From contig NZ_JARBTM010000001.1 in the NCBI RefSeq assembly GCF_029240175.1, positions 1 to 64,000 of the forward strand: a stretch of 64,000 nt of DNA, written 5' to 3'. Both the position numbers and the translations under genes were made by a program. The notes below the pieces were generated by a model, which had not been told where the DNA came from, made no database searches, and saw only the letters and a program-made list of their open reading frames with translations. This DNA is from Anaerosolibacter sp. Its GTDB lineage: Bacteria > Bacillota > Clostridia > Peptostreptococcales > Thermotaleaceae. Below are positions 61,726 through 64,000 of this stretch, piece by piece; the stretch's first letter is position 1; each line of letters starts with the position of its first letter.

Positions 61726-62661
61726 CTATAGAGACTCCTTTGTGATTACAGAAACACCTGTATCCACATAGTCCTTATCAACAGTACCGCCTTCGAGTAC
61801 TTTCACAGCGGTCTTCATACCTTCATATCCCATCACATCAGGATTTTGTGACATTGTGGCTAAAAGATGGTCTTCTTTAATAAGCTGTAAAATCATATCG
61901 GATTTGTCAAAGCCTACACCTATAACTTCTCCACCTGCTTCTTTGATTGCATTTCCTGTTCCTACGGTTGACCCTTCATTTCCTCCAAATATACCTACAA
62001 CGCCTTCCGTAATATAGTTGGCTGCTATATCCTTTGATTTTGCTGCATCTCCATCTCCATACTGTGTCTCAAGAATCTCAAAACCTTTGCCTTCAAAGGC
62101 TGCTCTAAATCCCTTTTCTCTTGCTACAGTTGATGCGGTTGACGCATTTACATTGACAATACCAATCTTGCCAGATGTAACACCCTTACCCCCTAAGGCT
62201 TTAAGCATTTCTTCTCCTGCTGTTTTACCAGCGGCTTCATTGTCTGTCGCCAATGTTTGTTCTGCTGGAAAATCAGCTGGTGAGTCTACGTATACAATCT
62301 TAATTCCTGCTGCCTCTGCTTCTTTCAGTGCTGATGTTACGGCTGTTGGCCCATTGGCTGCTAAAAGAATTGCATCGGCTCCACCTGCGATGGCATTATT
62401 GATACTTTCGATCTGCTTTGCATCATCTTTCACATCCGGGGCAAGCCATTTGTAGTCTACATTCCCAAGCTCATCTGCAGCCTTTTTTGCGCCTGCATCA
62501 ACCGTTACCCAGTGCTGATCCATTTGGTCCATGGTGATCAAATACACCTGATACTTATCAGTCTCACCACCGCCGCTGCTTACATCCGTATTGCTTGAAC
62601 ATCCTGCCATTGAAAGAATAAGTGTTAAAGCTAAAATCACTGCAAAAATCTTTTTCTTCAC
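61726..62661 (-). CDS. Sugar ABC transporter substrate-binding lipoprotein (RbsB-like)
   Basis: 311 residues. Signal with lipobox MAGC (Cys21). Mature part: YQVYLITMDQMDQHWVTVDAGAKKAADELGNVDYKWLAPDVKDDAKQIESINNAIAGGADAILLAANGPTAV, then VYVDSPADFPAEQTLATDNEAAGKTAGEEML and GGEVIGVGFDKSDMILQLIKEDHLLATMSQNPDVMGYEGMKTAVKVL. Family of ribose, allose, inositol or galactofuranose binders; the ligand cannot be named. It is followed by a weak hairpin and the SIS gene. Confidence 0.9.
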   Translation of the reverse strand: MKKKIFAVILALTLILSMAGCSSNTDVSSGGGETDKYQVYLITMDQMDQHWVTVDAGAKKAADELGNVDYKWLAPDVKDDAKQIESINNAIAGGADAILLAANGPTAVTSALKEAEAAGIKIVYVDSPADFPAEQTLATDNEAAGKTAGEEMLKALGGKGVTSGKIGIVNVNASTASTVAREKGFRAAFEGKGFEILETQYGDGDAAKSKDIAANYITEGVVGIFGGNEGSTVGTGNAIKEAGGEVIGVGFDKSDMILQLIKEDHLLATMSQNPDVMGYEGMKTAVKVLEGGTVDKDYVDTGVSVITKESL

Positions 62662-62716
62662 AACAATCCCCCCATTTTTTTATTTATAAAGCTTTCGCTT
62701 TAATAACTTCTGTAGG

Positions 62717-63733
62717 CTATACCTTGGCTCGGGCCTTTATTTTTGCCTTGTTTTTATTTGCCCTTACAATAATATCCAGGAGCACCGAGATGATCACAAT
62801 AATGCCTATGACGATATTTCTGATGGCCACAGGTGCACCGGCAAATTGAAGGCCGTTCTGTAATACACCCCAAATGGACGCTCCTACTATGGTTCCCAGG
62901 AGAATCCCTTGTCCGCCAAGGGTACTGACTCCGCCTATAACTGACGCTGCCACTGCATAAAGTTCATAGGTTGTTCCTGCATCCATGGTCCCCATTCCGC
63001 TGGTAGCTGTAATCACAAGGCCTACGGTGGCAGAACATACTGCACTTACCAAATAGGTCTTAGTGACTGTACTTGCAATATTTACCCCGGAAAGGTGGGC
63101 CGCATGGATATTACTTCCTACCGCATAAATATGTCTTCCTGTTCTCGTTTTGCTGAGTATGAAATTAAACACCACCCAAATCCCAAGGGCAATCCATATG
63201 GTGTTATAGAGTCCAAAGGTTTTTCCATAATAAAAGAAATTTCTAAATCCTTCTGCTGCTTCCCCTATGGAATCGGTATTGTAGTTATTGTTAACAATCT
63301 GTGCGATACCCCTTGCGATGGTCATGGTACCAAGGGTTGCGATAAAGGCTGGCAGCTTAGCCTTTGATATCAACTGTCCATTTAATACGCCTATGATGAG
63401 GGCCGTTATATAGGTAATACCTACAGCGAGCCATGGGTTCATCCCTTTTGTCATGAGTGTCGCTGAAATCATACAACTCATCCCCACAACAGAGCCTATG
63501 GACAAATCAATATTTCCTGTGATGAGGACATAGGACTGGCCAATCCCGATCAATATAATCGGAGCAATCTGTCTTAACAGGTTAGAAATATTCCTATTGG
63601 AAAAAAAGTTAGGATTTAATATGCCAAACACCACAATCAGCACCAAAAGTCCGATGGTCACAGTAACAACTTGCCCCATTCCTCTTTTGGAAAAGAGCTT
63701 CATGAATTTGTTTGGCTCATTTATGTTTTCCAT
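62717..63733 (-). CDS. Sugar ABC transporter permease (RbsC-like)
   Basis: 338 residues from the ATG at 63733 (GGGGGAG upstream). About nine to ten membrane segments. Hallmarks: FSNRNISNLLRQIAPIILIGIGQSYVLITGNIDLSIGSVVGMSCMISATLMTKG, LPAFIATLGTMTIARGIAQIVNNN, GRHIYAVGSNIHAAHLSGVNIASTVTKTYLVSAVCSATVGLVITA and ASVIGGVSTLGGQGILLGTIVGASIWGVLQNGLQ. Single permease acting as a homodimer. The ATPase gene upstream overlaps or abuts it. Confidence 0.92.
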   Translation of the reverse strand: MENINEPNKFMKLFSKRGMGQVVTVTIGLLVLIVVFGILNPNFFSNRNISNLLRQIAPIILIGIGQSYVLITGNIDLSIGSVVGMSCMISATLMTKGMNPWLAVGITYITALIIGVLNGQLISKAKLPAFIATLGTMTIARGIAQIVNNNYNTDSIGEAAEGFRNFFYYGKTFGLYNTIWIALGIWVVFNFILSKTRTGRHIYAVGSNIHAAHLSGVNIASTVTKTYLVSAVCSATVGLVITATSGMGTMDAGTTYELYAVAASVIGGVSTLGGQGILLGTIVGASIWGVLQNGLQFAGAPVAIRNIVIGIIVIISVLLDIIVRANKNKAKIKARAKV

Positions 63734-63756
63734 ATGATAATCTCCCCCATCTCTTC

Positions 63757-64000
63757 TCAAGCCCCTTTGCCTTCTTTCATCTTATTATCAAATTTGGTGG
63801 CATATTCAAGAATAATGTCCTGTGTGGCTTCTTGGATATCAAGCTCTTTTGTGATTCTTCCATCTGCCATGACAAGTATTCTGTCACTGATACCTAGGAT
63901 CTCTGGCATTTCCGATGAAACGAACAGCACACCAATCCCCTGGCTTTTTAATTCATTCATGAGATTATAGATTTCCACCTTTGAGGCCACATCGATTCCC
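63757..64000 (-). CDS. Sugar ABC transporter ATP-binding protein (RbsA-like), C-terminal part
   Basis: The minus-strand frame runs off the right edge. Visible are GIDVASKVEIYNLMNELKSQGIGVLFVSSEMPEILGISDRILVMADGRITKELDIQEATQDIILEYAT, the end of the second ATPase domain of an RbsA/MglA-type fused protein. The domains with the Walker motifs lie outside the window. It ends 23 bases before the permease start and belongs to the same operon. Confidence 0.88.
   Translation of the reverse strand, partial: GIDVASKVEIYNLMNELKSQGIGVLFVSSEMPEILGISDRILVMADGRITKELDIQEATQDIILEYATKFDNKMKEGKGA

Overview
The window is low-GC DNA from a spore-forming, probably anaerobic member of the Clostridia. The signs are a GerW/YtfJ sporulation gene with its DUF2953 partner, GGAGG-type ribosome binding sites, many U-tailed hairpin terminators, a Feo ferrous-iron system, and Bacillota-type lipoproteins and regulators. 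An Alkaliphilus-like genus would fit, but that is an inference. No rRNA, tRNA, CRISPR array or intact insertion sequence was seen.

Layout. 0-16 kb is a mosaic of small units: a sporulation pair, a decayed malate/lactate dehydrogenase, an Rrf2 regulator divergent from an FMN-barrel protein with two palindromic operators, an alpha/beta hydrolase next to a membrane-bound LuxR-type regulator, a run of small lipoproteins and hydrolases, a class B1 metallo-beta-lactamase, and a divergent pair (Cthe_2159-like beta-helix lipoprotein and VTC-type polyphosphate polymerase) whose shared promoter region carries two 11-bp-period direct repeats. 16-26 kb is the most interesting block: an aromatic-amino-acid-lyase homologue that lacks the Ala-Ser-Gly triad needed to form MIO, a three-subunit molybdenum hydroxylase, a BCCT betaine transporter and a 1019-residue BTAD/ATPase/TPR regulator, all on the minus strand. 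The best hypothesis is uptake and breakdown of a trimethylammonium betaine such as ergothioneine, with the lyase as an ergothionase-like enzyme.

26.4-27.2 kb is a gene-free stretch with hairpin elements. 27-40.5 kb holds ordinary metabolism and regulators: BCAT, DUF4153, TraX-like, an amino-acid-oxidase-fold enzyme, a MarR/SDR pair, a PQQ-propeller/esterase pair, and a WYL regulator with a GyrI-like protein. 40.8-45.8 kb is transport: SstT, and potABCD for polyamines. 46-58 kb concerns metals: an MFS exporter, a P1B ATPase with an AdcR-like MarR regulator, a dtxR-feoA-feoB-FeoB-associated cluster with a perfect Fur box in front and unusual palindromes between feoA and feoB, a divergent Fur homologue, and a siderophore ABC operon with its own Fur box. 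58-64 kb is a sugar locus: an RbsABC-like ABC transporter (the ATPase runs off the edge), a SIS protein, two ROK kinases and ManA.

Several genes are visibly decayed: the dehydrogenase at 1864-2723, a zinc-ribbon gene at 8243-8451 and the 5' end of a DUF2200 gene near 27.5 kb. Frameshifts are read directly from the sequence and could be real or sequencing errors.
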